Origin: G963556115 sp963667375
Lineage (GTDB): Bacteria; Planctomycetota; SZUA-567
NCBI GenBank assembly: GCA_963667375.1
Contig: OY763323.1
Span: 930,001-994,000 of the forward strand
Reading direction: 5' to 3'
DNA length: 64,000 nt
The translations under genes and the position numbers were made by a program. This document shows positions 1 through 8,941 of the stretch, one piece after another (the first letter of the stretch is position 1; the number at the start of each line of letters is the position of its first letter). Under the pieces are notes generated by a model. The model saw nothing but the letters and a program-made list of their open reading frames with translations, searched no databases and was not told the origin of the DNA.

Positions 1-1821
1 GATAAGCGTGTTGATAATGCTAAAGATTCATTCAAGTATGATGGTGGTCTAATAAGTTATATTGAATTCTTAAATGAAAATCAGACAGCTATTCATAAAG
101 AAGTAGTTTATATTGAAGGAAAAGATGAAGAAAATAATTTTGAAATTGAAATAGCTTTTCAATATAACGAGGGTTATTCAGAAACCTGTATCGGATATAC
201 AAATAATATTACTAATCCTGGTGGCGGAACGCATTTATCCGGATTTAGAAGTGCTTTAACTAGAACCATAAATAACTGGGGTAAAAAAAATAAAGTAATA
301 AAAGATAAGGATCCAGCTATAACCGGTGATGATAGCAGAGAAGGACTCGCAGCGGTTATTTCTGCAAGAGTACCTGATCCACAGTTTGAAGGTCAGACAA
401 AAGATAAACTTGGTAATAGAGAGGTTGAAGGATTTGTTCAAAAAGTAGTTAATGAAGAACTCGGTACTTATTTTGAAGAAAATCCGGTGTTAGCTAAAAA
501 AATTATTAAACGAGCAGTCGATGCTGCTATAGCTAGAACTGCTGCCAGAAAAGCTCGAGATCAGGCAAGAAGAAAGAATGCTTTATCAGGTGGCGGACTT
601 CCCGGCAAACTTGCAGATTGTATTTCAAAAGATAAAGATTCTACAGAATTATATCTGGTTGAGGGAGATTCCGCAGGTGGTTCAGCAAAAATGGGAAGAG
701 ATAGTAGAATTCAGGCTATTCTACCATTAAAAGGAAAAATATTAAATGTTGAAAAAGCAAGACTTGATAAGATGCTCGGGCATTCTGAAGTCTCTGCTAT
801 TATAACAGCTTTGGGGACAGGTATCGGGTCAGAAGAATTTGATCTGGATAAACTACGTTATAATAAATGTATAATAATGTGTGATGCGGATGTTGATGGA
901 AGCCACATTAGAACATTATTGTTAACATTCTTTTTTAGACATATGCCGAAGTTGATAGAAAATGGGAATTTGTATGTAGCTTGCCCGCCACTATATCAGG
1001 TTAAAAAAGGAAAAAAAATTCAATATGTACTTTCAGATGAGGAGATGGATAGTACATTGAGTAAACTCGGTATTGAGGGAACAACTCTTGAATATAGAAC
1101 CGAAGATATATTTAAACTAGAAAACGATAAGTTTATAGAATTACTCAAAGTTATTAAAAAGGTAGATGGTTTTATAAAAATTCTTCATCGAAGAGGAATA
1201 ACTTTACAAGAAGCATTAAAATTGCGTGAACAGTATGGTCGTTTCCCTAAATATAAAATATTATTAAATAATGATGAACAGTATTTTATTAGTGATCAGG
1301 AATTAAATCTGTATATTCATGAAAATGAAGAAAAAGGACTTATTGAAAATACACTCGAAGAAGATGTTACTGTAACTGCAAGTGATATAACAGAAAAAAC
1401 ATTACTGCAAACAGAATATCTGTTTGTAGATGATTTCGAAAAAACCCTTAATAAACTTAATGAATATAATTTTAAAGCTGAGCATTTTATCTTACCTGAG
1501 AATATAGCAGAAGAAGGTAAGTTTGTTTTGATTAATAATGGAGTAGAAGAACATTTTCTAACGTTGCATGAAATACTTGAAGGTGTAAAAACTTTAGGAG
1601 AAAAAGGACTAGAAATACAACGTTATAAAGGTTTGGGTGAAATGGATCCGGAGCAATTATGGGAAACAACCATGGATCCAGAAAGACGTACGCTTATGAA
1701 GGTAACTATAGATGATGCAATAAAAGCAAGTCAATTATTTTCATTATTAATGGGTGAAATAGTAGAACCCAGACGTAAATTTATAGAAAAATATGCTCTT
1801 GATGCTCAACTAGATGTTTAA
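1..1821 (+). CDS. gyrB: DNA gyrase subunit B, 3' part (5' end outside window)
   Basis: This is the B subunit of DNA gyrase, the ATP-driven topoisomerase II that introduces negative supercoils. Frame 1 is open from base 1, so the visible part is about 606 residues of a protein normally near 800. The end of the ATPase/transducer region is present (NPGGGTHLSGF near base 220, then the VISARVPDPQFEGQTK stretch). The TOPRIM motifs follow: EGDSAGGSAK at about base 660 and DADVDGSHIR at about base 890. About 386 residues follow the first TOPRIM motif, close to the E. coli count, so the long GyrB-type insert appears present. The C-terminal QRYKGLGEMDPEQLWETTMDP motif is intact. gyrA starts 28 bp downstream, so the two subunits are probably co-transcribed. 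Confidence 0.97.
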   Translation, partial: DKRVDNAKDSFKYDGGLISYIEFLNENQTAIHKEVVYIEGKDEENNFEIEIAFQYNEGYSETCIGYTNNITNPGGGTHLSGFRSALTRTINNWGKKNKVIKDKDPAITGDDSREGLAAVISARVPDPQFEGQTKDKLGNREVEGFVQKVVNEELGTYFEENPVLAKKIIKRAVDAAIARTAARKARDQARRKNALSGGGLPGKLADCISKDKDSTELYLVEGDSAGGSAKMGRDSRIQAILPLKGKILNVEKARLDKMLGHSEVSAIITALGTGIGSEEFDLDKLRYNKCIIMCDADVDGSHIRTLLLTFFFRHMPKLIENGNLYVACPPLYQVKKGKKIQYVLSDEEMDSTLSKLGIEGTTLEYRTEDIFKLENDKFIELLKVIKKVDGFIKILHRRGITLQEALKLREQYGRFPKYKILLNNDEQYFISDQELNLYIHENEEKGLIENTLEEDVTVTASDITEKTLLQTEYLFVDDFEKTLNKLNEYNFKAEHFILPENIAEEGKFVLINNGVEEHFLTLHEILEGVKTLGEKGLEIQRYKGLGEMDPEQLWETTMDPERRTLMKVTIDDAIKASQLFSLLMGEIVEPRRKFIEKYALDAQLDV

Positions 1822-1849
1822 AATAAAATTTTAAAGCGGAAGAATATAA

Positions 1850-4411
1850 ATGAGTGAAGATATAAATGAAATTACCACAAGTGGTATTAAAGAATTATCA
1901 ATTGAAGATGAATTGAAAAATAGTTATCTGACATATTCTATGAGTGTAATTGTATCTCGTGCATTGCCCGATGTTCGCGATGGTATGAAACCGGTTCATA
2001 GAAGAATATTGACAGCTATGAATGATCTGCATCTTAATTATAAACACAAACATGTAAAATGTGCAAAAGTTGTGGGTCAGGTTTTAGGTAATTATCATCC
2101 GCATGGTGATGCGGCGGTTTATGATTCCATGGTACGTGTAGCACAGGATTTTTCTGTACGCTATCAGTTAATTGATGGGCATGGTAATTTTGGTTCTATC
2201 GATGGAGATAAAGCGGCAGCGTATCGTTATACTGAATGCAGAATGCGTCAGGTATGCGATGACATGCTAGAAGATCTGGATAAAGATACAGTAGATTTTG
2301 TAGATAATTATGATGGTACAGGCACAGAACCGGTGGTTCTGCCGGCAAAATTACCATTACTGCTGCTTAATGGTGCAACAGGTATCGCTGTTGGTATGGC
2401 CACAAATATGGCACCACATAATCTGACAGAAATATGTAATGGCGTCAAAGCATTAATAGACAATCCGGATGCTACTGTTAAAGATTTAATGAAACACATC
2501 AAGGGTCCTGATTTTCCAACGGGAGCATTAATCTGTGGCCGTGATGGAATAAGAAAAGCCTATGAAACAGGGCGCGGCAGAGTACAGATGCGGTCTAAGT
2601 GTCATATTGAAACACAGAAAAATGGCCGACAATCAATTGTTGTTACCGAGATACCATATCAGGTTAATAAACTCAGTATTATAGAAAAAATTGCATCTGT
2701 AGTAAAAGAAAACCGAATTTCCGGAATTTCTTCAATTGAAGATTATACCAATAAAGATGGTATACGACTGGTAATTGATTTAAAAATGGGTGAAGAAGCC
2801 AATGTAGTATTAAATCAATTATATAAAATGACACCATTAGATTCAGGATTTTCAATTAATAATATTGCTCTTGTAAACGGCAGACCTGAAACTTTAAATC
2901 TCAAGCAGATGCTCGAATATTATATTGATCACCGAGTAGATGTAATTTGCAGAAGAACAAAGTATTTGCTTGATAAAGCTGAGGCCAGAGCACATATTGT
3001 AGAAGGATTACTCAAGGCACTTGATAATATTGATAGAGTTATCGATATTATTCGAAATTCAGAAACAACAGATGAAGCTAAAGCCGGACTTATTAAAGAA
3101 TTTGATCTTACTGATATTCAGGCATATCATATTCTTGAAATGCGATTACGCCGATTAACAGGATTGCAGCGTAAAGAACTTGAAACTGAATATGCTCAAT
3201 TAATGGAAAAAATAGAAGAATATAAAGCAATATTGAATGATAGAGGTTTGGTTCTTAAAATCATTTGTGAAGATTGTGATCAAATGATAGCGACACATGG
3301 TGATAAACGCAGAACCGAGATAGTGGCGGCAATTGAAGATATAAGTATTGAAGATATGATTGCGGATGAGGAAATGGTGGTAGTTATTTCTCATGACGGT
3401 TATATAAAACGTATGCCGATCGATACCTATAGAAAACAAGGAAGAGGAGGCAAGGGTATAACCGGTGCTGGTAATATGAAAGAGGGAGACTTTATAGAAC
3501 ATCTCTTTATCGGTTCCACACATGATTATATTCTTATCTTTACGTCAATTGGAAAAGTCTATTGGCTTAAAATTTATGACATTCCACAAATGGGTAGAGC
3601 AGCCAAAGGGCGAGCTATTGTCAATGTGCTGGAGCTGGATAAGGGTGAATGTATTCAGACATGTATTCCAGTGCGAGAATTTGATGATGAGCATTATCTT
3701 ATCCTGGCTACTAGAAGAGGTGTTATCAAGAAAACAGTTCTATCTGCTTATCAGCGTCCAATGAAGACAGGTATAATTGCAATTAATTTACATGAAAGTG
3801 ATGAATTAATTGGAGCAGCTATTACTAATGGCTCTAATGAATTGATGCTTGCTAGTAAAAATGGTATGGCATGTCATTTCAATGAAGATGATGTTAGAGC
3901 AATGGGAAGAGTTGCAGCAGGGGTTGCAGGTATGAAACTGGCAGATGATGATGAGTGTATCGGTCTGATGCTGGTTAGTCCAGATACAACAGTAATAACA
4001 ATATCTGAAAAAGGTCTTGGAAAGCGCAGTTCATTTGCAGATTATCGTTTAACCAAACGTGGTGCAAAGGGTGTAACTAATATGAAGATAACCGAAAAAA
4101 CAGGTAAAGTTGTAAAATGTATGGCGGTTACCGAAGAAGATGAACTGATGATTATAACATCTGGAGGTATGATAGTACGTACTGCAGTCAATGGCTGTCG
4201 CGTAATAGGCAGAGCAACATCTGGTGTTAAGATTATTGCGCTTAATGATTCTGATAAAGTGGCAACTGTTGCCAAGGTAGCAGAAACTGATAAGAATGAT
4301 GAGAATGATGATGGACCAGATCTTGATCAGACAGTACCTGATGAAGCTCTTGAAGAGTTGATTGAAAGAGCTGAAGAGCAGGCAGAAGAAGAACAGGATA
4401 TGGAAGAATAA
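1850..4411 (+). CDS. gyrA: DNA gyrase subunit A
   Basis: This is the DNA cleavage/religation subunit of gyrase, 853 residues and full length. The N-terminal breakage-reunion domain carries SRALPDVRDGMKPVHRR and the catalytic tyrosine at Y127 in AAYRYTE. A GyrA box (QGRGGKG) at the start of the C-terminal beta-pinwheel supports gyrase over topoisomerase IV. The C-terminus ends in a strongly acidic tail, as in many GyrA proteins. In the quinolone-resistance-determining region the sequence is HPHGDAAVYD, so residue 88, equivalent to E. coli Ser83, is alanine. The gene directly follows gyrB and sits 12 bp before a ketoacyl synthase gene. Confidence 0.97.
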   Translation: MSEDINEITTSGIKELSIEDELKNSYLTYSMSVIVSRALPDVRDGMKPVHRRILTAMNDLHLNYKHKHVKCAKVVGQVLGNYHPHGDAAVYDSMVRVAQDFSVRYQLIDGHGNFGSIDGDKAAAYRYTECRMRQVCDDMLEDLDKDTVDFVDNYDGTGTEPVVLPAKLPLLLLNGATGIAVGMATNMAPHNLTEICNGVKALIDNPDATVKDLMKHIKGPDFPTGALICGRDGIRKAYETGRGRVQMRSKCHIETQKNGRQSIVVTEIPYQVNKLSIIEKIASVVKENRISGISSIEDYTNKDGIRLVIDLKMGEEANVVLNQLYKMTPLDSGFSINNIALVNGRPETLNLKQMLEYYIDHRVDVICRRTKYLLDKAEARAHIVEGLLKALDNIDRVIDIIRNSETTDEAKAGLIKEFDLTDIQAYHILEMRLRRLTGLQRKELETEYAQLMEKIEEYKAILNDRGLVLKIICEDCDQMIATHGDKRRTEIVAAIEDISIEDMIADEEMVVVISHDGYIKRMPIDTYRKQGRGGKGITGAGNMKEGDFIEHLFIGSTHDYILIFTSIGKVYWLKIYDIPQMGRAAKGRAIVNVLELDKGECIQTCIPVREFDDEHYLILATRRGVIKKTVLSAYQRPMKTGIIAINLHESDELIGAAITNGSNELMLASKNGMACHFNEDDVRAMGRVAAGVAGMKLADDDECIGLMLVSPDTTVITISEKGLGKRSSFADYRLTKRGAKGVTNMKITEKTGKVVKCMAVTEEDELMIITSGGMIVRTAVNGCRVIGRATSGVKIIALNDSDKVATVAKVAETDKNDENDDGPDLDQTVPDEALEELIERAEEQAEEEQDMEE

Positions 4412-4423
4412 GGATAATTTTTA

Positions 4424-5656
4424 ATGCAGCAAAGAATCGTAATAACTGGGATCGGTGTAACATCTCCTCTCGGAAATGATTTACCGACGATGAGAAATAA
4501 TCTCCTTGAAGGTAGAAGTAACATTATTGAAAAAGAATTACGTTATATCGGTAAAGTACCGATGGGAAAATGTGATTTTAATGTTACTAAATATCAAAAT
4601 AGAAAAGAAGTGAGACGAGGCACCAGAGCCGGTTCAATCAGTATATATTGTACACATGAAGCGATCAATGCCGCAGAATTATCAATAGATAAAATTGGTA
4701 AAGATAATATAGGTGTCTTTGTAGGTATCACAGAGCATGGAAATGTTGAAACTGAGAATGAAATAGCCAATATTAAAGAATTTGATTATGATGTGAAATA
4801 TTGGACACATCATCATAATCCACGTACTGTTGCTAATAATCCTGCAGGTGAAGTTTGTCTGAATCTTGGAATAACCGGTCCACATTGTTGTATAGGAGCT
4901 GCTTGTGCGGCCGGCAACTATGGGTTAATATATGGGGCACAGCAGTTAATTCTTGGTGAGTGTAATATTGCAATATGTGGCGGAGTATCTGAAAGTACAG
5001 AATCATTCGGAATATTTGCCGGTTTTAAAAGTCAGAATGCTTTGGCAGAAAACCCAGATCCAAATAAAGCAAGCAGACCATTCAGTAAAGATAGAAATGG
5101 CATAGTGGTCGCTGAAGGTGGTGCAATATATATACTCGAAAGACTTGAGGATGCTTTAGAACGGGGAGTAAATATAATTGCGGAATTAGCAGGCTGGGCG
5201 ATTAATACAGATGCAACAGATTTTGTTTTACCCAATTCTGAACGTCAGGCTGAATGTATGCGTAGAGCACTAAAACATGCAGCAATACAGCCTCAGGAAA
5301 TAGATCTGATAAGTACACATGCAACTGGAACTCCAGAGGGAGATGTAAGAGAGATAGCAGCTATAAAAGAAGTTTTTGGTACTACTCCTACATGTTATAT
5401 TAATAATTCCAAAAGTTTTTGGGGTCATGCGATGGGAGCAGCTGGAGCTTTGGAGCTTGCAGGGAATATACCTGCTTTTAATGATAATTTAGTTCATCCG
5501 ACAATTAATATTGGAGAGCTGGATCCAGAGTGTGATTTAAATGGAAAGATTGTTATTGATTCTCCTTGTAAAGTAGAAGAAATTAATTATATTTTAAATA
5601 ACTCTTTTGGCATGCTTGGTATTAATGCCGTATTAATAATAAAGAAATATAAATAA
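4424..5656 (+). CDS. Beta-ketoacyl-ACP synthase (FabF/KAS II-like)
   Basis: This is a thiolase-fold condensing enzyme of 410 residues, expected to perform Claisen condensation of an acyl chain with malonyl-ACP. The catalytic Cys-His-His set is visible: Cys161 in GAACAAGNYG, His299 in STHATGTPEGD and His335 in KSFWGHAMGAAGA, with Lys330 before it. The N-terminal IVITGIGVTSPLG and the SRPF segment are typical of FabF. The active-site surroundings differ from housekeeping FabF (AACAAG rather than TACTSG, HATGT rather than HGTST), so this may be a specialised condensing enzyme. An ACP gene starts 10 bp downstream and a YkgJ-type gene follows, suggesting a three-gene unit appended to gyrBA. The substrate is unknown. 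Confidence 0.9.
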   Translation: MQQRIVITGIGVTSPLGNDLPTMRNNLLEGRSNIIEKELRYIGKVPMGKCDFNVTKYQNRKEVRRGTRAGSISIYCTHEAINAAELSIDKIGKDNIGVFVGITEHGNVETENEIANIKEFDYDVKYWTHHHNPRTVANNPAGEVCLNLGITGPHCCIGAACAAGNYGLIYGAQQLILGECNIAICGGVSESTESFGIFAGFKSQNALAENPDPNKASRPFSKDRNGIVVAEGGAIYILERLEDALERGVNIIAELAGWAINTDATDFVLPNSERQAECMRRALKHAAIQPQEIDLISTHATGTPEGDVREIAAIKEVFGTTPTCYINNSKSFWGHAMGAAGALELAGNIPAFNDNLVHPTINIGELDPECDLNGKIVIDSPCKVEEINYILNNSFGMLGINAVLIIKKYK

Positions 5657-5666
5657 AGGAATTATA

Positions 5667-5915
5667 ATGACTGAAGAAGAAGTAAGGACCATAGTAGTCA
5701 ATATTATTGAAGAAATTGCACCTGATGAAGATTATAATAATATTGTTGATGAAGAACCATTACGTGATCAGTTAGGTCTGGATTCAATGGATTTTCTTGA
5801 TATTGTAATGGAACTGAGAAAACAGTATAAAATAGAGGTTCCGGAAAGTGATTACGCTGAACTTGCATCAATGAAAAGTACAGTCAAATATTTATTGCCT
5901 AAATTTAATTCATAA
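5667..5915 (+). CDS. Acyl carrier protein
   Basis: This is an acidic 82-residue ACP. The phosphopantetheine attachment site is GLDSMDFLDIV, with Ser40 the expected modified serine. The helical pattern and length match the family. It has a good ribosome binding site (AAAGGA) and starts 10 bp after the ketoacyl synthase gene, so the two probably work as a pair. Because it is coupled to one condensing enzyme rather than a fab cluster, it is more likely a dedicated carrier than the housekeeping AcpP. Confidence 0.93.
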   Translation: MTEEEVRTIVVNIIEEIAPDEDYNNIVDEEPLRDQLGLDSMDFLDIVMELRKQYKIEVPESDYAELASMKSTVKYLLPKFNS

Positions 5916-5932
5916 TATAAGGTATTATTTTT

Positions 5933-6250
5933 ATGCGTAAGAGTATAAGTGCAAAAATAATACAGGGAAAAGGCAAAATCCGAAGATTTCTGTTAGCGCA
6001 TTTCAGACATAAGTATATTATAGAACAAAAAAGAAAACGGCAGGGAGAATGCAGAAGATGTGGAGTATGCTGTAAATTACTGGTAAATTGTATAATGTTG
6101 ACGCAAGATGATGAAGGTAATTACATATGTAAAATTCATAATCGCAAACCGTCAAATTGTAATTTATTTCCGATAGATGAGAAAGATTTAAAGGATAGAG
6201 ATACAATATTACCAGACGTTCCCTGTGGTTATACTTTTTTTAAAGATTAA
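5933..6250 (+). CDS. YkgJ-type Cys-cluster (zinc/iron-chelating) protein
   Basis: This 105-residue basic protein has the YkgJ/UPF0153 cysteine pattern: CRRCGVCCKLL, then CIML, CKIHNRKPSNCNLFPI and a late Cys in DVPCGYTF. The family is predicted to bind a metal or an Fe-S cluster through these cysteines, and its reaction is not established. The roughly 40-residue N-terminal extension is basic and amphipathic (KSISAKIIQGKGKIRRFLLAHFRHKYI), perhaps membrane- or nucleic-acid-associated. It is the last gene of the run after gyrA and is followed directly by a terminator. Its link to the KAS/ACP pair suggests a redox or metal-dependent step on the acyl product, which is an inference. Confidence 0.82.
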   Translation: MRKSISAKIIQGKGKIRRFLLAHFRHKYIIEQKRKRQGECRRCGVCCKLLVNCIMLTQDDEGNYICKIHNRKPSNCNLFPIDEKDLKDRDTILPDVPCGYTFFKD

Positions 6251-6251
6251 T

Positions 6252-6281
6252 ATGGCTTCCTGAAAATAGGAAGCCATTTTT
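6252..6281 (+). terminator. Rho-independent terminator after the YkgJ-type gene
   Basis: A perfect 10-bp stem (ATGGCTTCCT, 6252-6261, with AGGAAGCCAT, 6268-6277) closes a 6-nt loop and runs into a T tract. It lies just after the stop at 6250 and probably ends the gyrB-gyrA-KAS-ACP-YkgJ transcript. Confidence 0.88.
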
Positions 6282-6350
6282 AATAATAACGTAGTATCAA
6301 ATTCAATTTTCTTGAAATTAGTAAGTATTAAAAATAAAATATAATAAATT

Positions 6351-8753
6351 ATGTCTTCAAATAATGACGGATTACAATTTTCAAATTTTGATTTAACTGA
6401 TGATCAGGAAAATGATAATCAGGAAGATATTACACGTAAAAATTATAATCCCATATCAGAAGTAACCAAACCTGAAAATTTTGAATTTGAATTCGAACCG
6501 GATGAAGATATAGATAATGAAATAACAAATTTACAGTTAAATATTAAACAGGAAATACCAGAAATAGCAGATAATCAACAACATGAAGTTTCAAACAATA
6601 CACAAGAAAATAAAACAGCGATTATCGCTATAACTGAAGATGCAGATGATGAATTATTGTTGACAACTAATCATGCGGATGTAGTTCTTGATGCGGAAAA
6701 ATTAAATAATAATAATACAGGCATAATATCAAAGTTCCAGGAAGTATCACTAATAAATGATGATATATCGGAGGATTATTCAAATGATAATAATACTAAA
6801 TTTTCAGCTCTTGAAATATCAGATTATGACATAGATTTTCCGGAACAGAAGAATAATATAGACGAGAATTTAGAAAATAAGTATTCAGAAAAGCCATTTG
6901 AAATAAATGATATCAATGAAAATGATGCAGAAGATATTTTGGCTCAAGTTTTGGCAGAAGATTATAATGCACCGATAATTGGGTTTGAAAAATTTATTGA
7001 ACGAAAACGAATTCGTGATGAAGCCAGTAAGGCGTTGGATGGAGATAATTATCAGGAAATAGACCTTGATCTTGATATATATGAAAAATCTGAAGAAGAA
7101 ATGGCATCAGATGACATAATGGGAAGTTATGGATCTGATTTGAATAATCAACTGCTAGAAGATGATTTTGATATTTCTGATATTACAGATATGACTTTAG
7201 AGCAAGATCATAATCATAATACTGCTGCATTAGAAAAACTGTTTGATGAAGATTTGAAATTAGATAATGATATAGAAAAAGTAAGTGAGGATCTGGATGA
7301 AGAGCTTGATCTGAATGATTTGGATATAGAATATGCAGAAAGAGATACTGAAAAATCAGACGATATTGAAATTTCTGAAGTTGAATTTAATTATGAAGAT
7401 GATGACGAAGATAATTATGATATAGGTATAGATGATGAAGGTTTTACTCTGAATTTAAGTTCCGGTGAAGAAGATTCAGAAGAAGATGAGATTCCAGATG
7501 ATGAATTTGATTTTGGTGAAGAAGAAGATTATGATACCGGCATAGACGATGAAGGTTTTACTCTGGACTTAAATTCCGGTGAAGAAGATTCAGAAGAAGA
7601 TGAAATTTCAGATGATGAATTTGATTTTAATTTCGATACATCTGAAGAAAATACCAACGATATTTTTGCTACAGATGATTTCGGAATAGCAGATTCAGAT
7701 AACGCGGTTACCGCAGTTTCGGAATTTGATGAAAATGAATTTGATTTTGGTGAAGAAATAGAAAATTCTGATGACAGTGACTATAATCGTACTGTTACTG
7801 ATAATGAATTTTCAGGAATTGATTTTGTGAATACTGAAGCTGAAAATTCTTTTTCAGATTCAGATGAATTTGATTTTAATACTGATGATCAATTTGATAA
7901 TTCTGATTTTAATGATAATGAAGAATTTGATTTTTCTGATAATACGTTCAATATAGATAGCATTGATAATGAAGATGCTGATGATCTGTTTTCAGAAGAT
8001 GATTATGCAGAGAATCTTTCAGATTATGAACGAACAGAATTAACTTCACAGACACAACAGCATTTATTGAGAATTCGAACAATAATCAAAAAATTGCCAG
8101 ATACTTCTAAAGAGTTAACAAATTATACCAAAGCGTTTTTGAAAAAATTAAAAGAAATTAAAAATGAAATTAAAGAAGAAGGCTTTAGACCTGTTCTTAA
8201 AAAGTATATTCATAATTCCAAAAAACAAGTTGAAAGTTCAGTAAAAAAAGTTAATCAGGCATTAAAGAAAAAGGTAATTTCAAATAAAACTGCAACTGCG
8301 GAAGGAAATAAAAAATCTGCAATAACAGAGTGGAATAATGAGGGTACTGAAGACACCTGGGGCTTAGGACCGGGTACTCAGCAAAATCACATAGAAAATC
8401 AAAGAATAGACTCACAGCCTGCAGGAAATGATGAAGCAGATTGGGAAGATGAAGATATCAGTTTTTCTACAGCTGATATGCTGATGGAGGATGTGGAATT
8501 AGGTTTGGGCGAATTTGATTCCAATAAGGCAGATGAAGAAGAGGAAGAAGATACTACAGATTATAGCGGATTTATTGGTAAATTAAGAAAGATAAAAAAA
8601 TTAGTCCGTAAATGGAGTAAATTATTGTATAAATATCTTGATTCAAAGGTGAATTTTGAGAAAAACTGGTGGAAAGTAGTAGATTTTGTAGCTGTAATAG
8701 TTTTAACAACAGCCTTAGCAATGGTAGTAGCATACTATATTTGGCATAAGTAA
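6351..8753 (+). CDS. Acidic low-complexity protein with C-terminal membrane anchor
   Basis: I do not recognise this 800-residue protein. It is extremely rich in Asp, Glu, Asn and Ser. Within about residues 350-430 lie two near copies of a roughly 45-residue unit built on GIDDEGFTL, SGEEDSEEDE and DDEFDF. The acidic region is broken by a basic, helical, lysine-rich stretch (about residues 570-650). A second basic segment precedes a single membrane helix at the very C-terminus (VVDFVAVIVLTTALAMVVAYYIW), ending in HK. There is no N-terminal signal, so it would be a tail-anchored protein with a long negatively charged cytoplasmic part. It stands alone between terminators. The start codon is the first ATG in a weak ribosome-binding context. 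A scaffold role is only a guess. Confidence 0.8.
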   Translation: MSSNNDGLQFSNFDLTDDQENDNQEDITRKNYNPISEVTKPENFEFEFEPDEDIDNEITNLQLNIKQEIPEIADNQQHEVSNNTQENKTAIIAITEDADDELLLTTNHADVVLDAEKLNNNNTGIISKFQEVSLINDDISEDYSNDNNTKFSALEISDYDIDFPEQKNNIDENLENKYSEKPFEINDINENDAEDILAQVLAEDYNAPIIGFEKFIERKRIRDEASKALDGDNYQEIDLDLDIYEKSEEEMASDDIMGSYGSDLNNQLLEDDFDISDITDMTLEQDHNHNTAALEKLFDEDLKLDNDIEKVSEDLDEELDLNDLDIEYAERDTEKSDDIEISEVEFNYEDDDEDNYDIGIDDEGFTLNLSSGEEDSEEDEIPDDEFDFGEEEDYDTGIDDEGFTLDLNSGEEDSEEDEISDDEFDFNFDTSEENTNDIFATDDFGIADSDNAVTAVSEFDENEFDFGEEIENSDDSDYNRTVTDNEFSGIDFVNTEAENSFSDSDEFDFNTDDQFDNSDFNDNEEFDFSDNTFNIDSIDNEDADDLFSEDDYAENLSDYERTELTSQTQQHLLRIRTIIKKLPDTSKELTNYTKAFLKKLKEIKNEIKEEGFRPVLKKYIHNSKKQVESSVKKVNQALKKKVISNKTATAEGNKKSAITEWNNEGTEDTWGLGPGTQQNHIENQRIDSQPAGNDEADWEDEDISFSTADMLMEDVELGLGEFDSNKADEEEEEDTTDYSGFIGKLRKIKKLVRKWSKLLYKYLDSKVNFEKNWWKVVDFVAVIVLTTALAMVVAYYIWHK

Positions 8754-8879
8754 GGACTTACTAACATAAATGTAACAAACTTTATATTAATTACAAATTA
8801 GTATAAATAATTAATTAGCGAATAATGATTTAAAAATTATCTATATGTATAATAATAACTTACAGTTAACACTGGAAAC

Positions 8880-8895
8880 TGGAACAAAAATTGCA
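8880..8895 (+). promoter_or_regulatory. Sigma-54-type (-24/-12) promoter before the ammonium transporter
   Basis: The sequence TGGAACAAAAATTGCA keeps the GG and GC dinucleotides 12 bases apart and matches the sigma-54 consensus TGGCACRNNNNTTGCW at nearly every position. The main change is A for C at the fourth base. It lies 46 bp before the ATG at 8942, leaving a short leader. Sigma-54 control through NtrC is classical for amtB genes. The enhancer and activator are not identified here. Confidence 0.7.
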
Positions 8896-8941
8896 CACAT
8901 TTAACAATTACGTTATTTGTTACATATAGGAGATAATTAGG

